From NCBI GenBank assembly GCA_021805485.1, contig JAJZFF010000468.1, forward strand, positions 1 to 8,780: a stretch of DNA of 8,780 bases, given 5' to 3'. How positions within the stretch are numbered: the first letter of the stretch is position 1; each line of letters begins with the position of its first letter. This document shows positions 8,370 to 8,780 of the stretch, piece by piece. Made by a program: the position numbers and the translations under genes. The notes under the pieces are model-generated. The model saw only the letters and a list, made by a program, of their open reading frames with translations, made no database searches and was not told the origin of the DNA. The DNA is from Pseudomonadota bacterium (GTDB lineage: Bacteria; Pseudomonadota; Alphaproteobacteria; Acetobacterales; Acetobacteraceae).

Positions 8370-8459
8370 CGGAGGGAGGGGGATTCGAACCCCCGGTACA
8401 GGTTTACCCTGTACAACGGTTTAGCAAACCGCCGCCTTCAGCCGCTCGGCCATCCCTCC
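8370..8459 (-). tRNA. tRNA-Ser (anticodon GCU)
   Basis: The minus strand folds as a class II tRNA. The acceptor GGAGGGA (8459-8453) pairs with TCCCTCC (8377-8371). The D arm is GCC/GGC, and the anticodon stem GCGGT/ACCGT holds the loop TTGCTAA (8427-8421) with anticodon GCT. The long variable arm has a seven-pair stem, GTACAGG/CCTGTAC, with a five-base loop. The T arm is GGGGG-TTCGAAT-CCCCC. The discriminator base is G, as expected for serine. A CCA is encoded directly after it (8369-8367), giving 93 bases with CCA. It reads AGC and AGU serine codons. Confidence 0.97.
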
Positions 8460-8490
8460 CTCGCGCACACGGCGCCAGGATCGATCGTCG

Positions 8491-8519
8491 CTTCTATGGC
8501 CAACCGGCCCACGCGTCAA
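8491..8519 (-). promoter_or_regulatory. Likely sigma-70 promoter of tRNA-Ser
   Basis: On the minus strand TTGACG (8519 to 8514, 5 of 6 to TTGACA) is followed by a 17-base spacer and TAGAAG (8496 to 8491, 4 of 6 to TATAAT). Transcription would start near 8484, about 25 bases before the mature 5' end of the tRNA. Confidence 0.5.
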
Positions 8520-8532
8520 CGCTGGCGCCCGT

Positions 8533-8546
8533 CATCCGCGCGGATG
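8533..8546. repeat. 14-bp perfect palindrome just after the amidase stop
   Basis: CATCCGCGCGGATG is its own reverse complement and directly abuts the amidase stop codon (8549-8547, minus strand). As RNA it could form a five-pair stem with a GCGC loop. An overlapping alternative hairpin, CCGCGCG-N9-CGCGCGG (8536-8558), spans the stop codon. Neither has a T-run, so termination is only a possibility. Confidence 0.4.
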
Positions 8547-8780
8547 TCATGCGCGCGGCTCGGGCCAGTGCGGGGGTTCGCCGCGCAGCCGCTCCCAGGC
8601 GTGGGCGAGTTGCAGCACGCCGAGATCATCGAAGCGGCGGCCGATGATCTGCACGCCGATCGGCAGCCCGTCCCCGGTCATGGCGCAATGCACCGAGACG
8701 GCGGGCTGCTCGGAGAAATTGAAGGGAACGGTGAAGCCGATATGCTCGAACGGCCGCGCCGGGTCGTCCGTCGGGCAGGG
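8547..8780 (-). CDS. Amidase-signature family enzyme, C-terminal fragment
   Basis: The minus-strand frame is open from the window edge (8780) to the TGA at 8549-8547 and gives 77 residues with no start codon in view, so the gene begins beyond the window. The fragment has the C-terminal pattern of amidase-signature enzymes: a PFEHIGFTVPFNFSEQPAVS segment, then DGLPIGVQIIGRRFDD, a helix with LQLAHAWERL, and a short tail ending PEPRA. These enzymes hydrolyse C-N amide bonds with a Ser-Ser-Lys triad, but that catalytic part lies outside the window. The fragment cannot separate a GatA-type subunit from a stand-alone amidase. The residues TVPFNFSEQPAVSV are more typical of stand-alone members, in my judgement. 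The tRNA-Ser promoter lies just downstream of its stop, so the two genes are probably transcribed separately. Confidence 0.88.
   Translation of the reverse strand, partial: PCPTDDPARPFEHIGFTVPFNFSEQPAVSVHCAMTGDGLPIGVQIIGRRFDDLGVLQLAHAWERLRGEPPHWPEPRA

Noticed and set aside
8471..8529. Inverted pair GGCGCCAG (8471-8478) and CTGGCGCC (8522-8529) flanking the tRNA promoter
   Set aside because: GGCGCC is itself a palindrome and common at this GC content; the 43-base spacing has no known meaning, so chance is the likelier reading.
8156..8647. Open frame of 163 codons on the + strand across the tRNA region
   Set aside because: Part of it (GGGFEPPVQVYPVQRF) is the reverse complement of the tRNA-Ser T arm and variable arm, a familiar false ORF. 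It also overlaps the real amidase frame and lacks a ribosome binding site.
1..8780. CRISPR arrays, insertion sequences, toxin-antitoxin or phage-defence genes
   Set aside because: I looked for regular repeats, terminal inverted repeats, transposase or integrase motifs and small defence-type ORFs, and found none that can be supported.

Overview
The window is very GC-rich and looks like a chromosomal segment of a high-GC proteobacterium. An alphaproteobacterium of the Rhodospirillales/Acetobacteraceae type fits best. The support is the codon use, an FNR/FixK-type box, and a tRNA-Ser gene with an encoded CCA; the lineage is an inference, not a database result. It holds two oppositely oriented transcription units that converge near 3.1 kb, a tRNA gene, and the end of an amidase gene.

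Left third, + strand (1-3093): the 3' end of hypF, then hypC, hypD and hypE, overlapping by 1 or 4 bases. Together these proteins build the Fe(CN)2CO part of the [NiFe]-hydrogenase active site. HypF and HypE make the thiocyanate cyanide donor on the C-terminal Cys of HypE, and HypC-HypD is the iron scaffold. No hydrogenase structural gene and no hypA or hypB is present in the window.

Middle, - strand (8128 down to 3152): a three-gene operon for an ABC-2 exporter. It encodes a HlyD-family membrane fusion protein, a 910-residue RbbA-like protein (two ATP-binding domains fused to a membrane domain) and a separate YhhJ-like permease. The order matches yhiI-rbbA-yhhJ of E. coli. The two ATP-binding domains are asymmetric in a way that predicts one canonical and one degenerate ATP site. 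About 80 bases upstream of the first gene lies a 14-base palindromic box, 9/10 identical to the FNR/Anr/FixK consensus. This suggests the exporter responds to low oxygen and links it in theme to the neighbouring hydrogenase-maturation operon.

Right end, - strand: tRNA-Ser(GCU) at 8370-8459 with its own likely sigma-70 promoter, then the last 77 codons of an amidase-signature enzyme that runs off the window.

I see no CRISPR array, insertion sequence, integrase or clearly novel defence system. The points most worth a second look are the FNR-like box, the exporter's asymmetric ATPase sites, and the base-composition step between the two operons.
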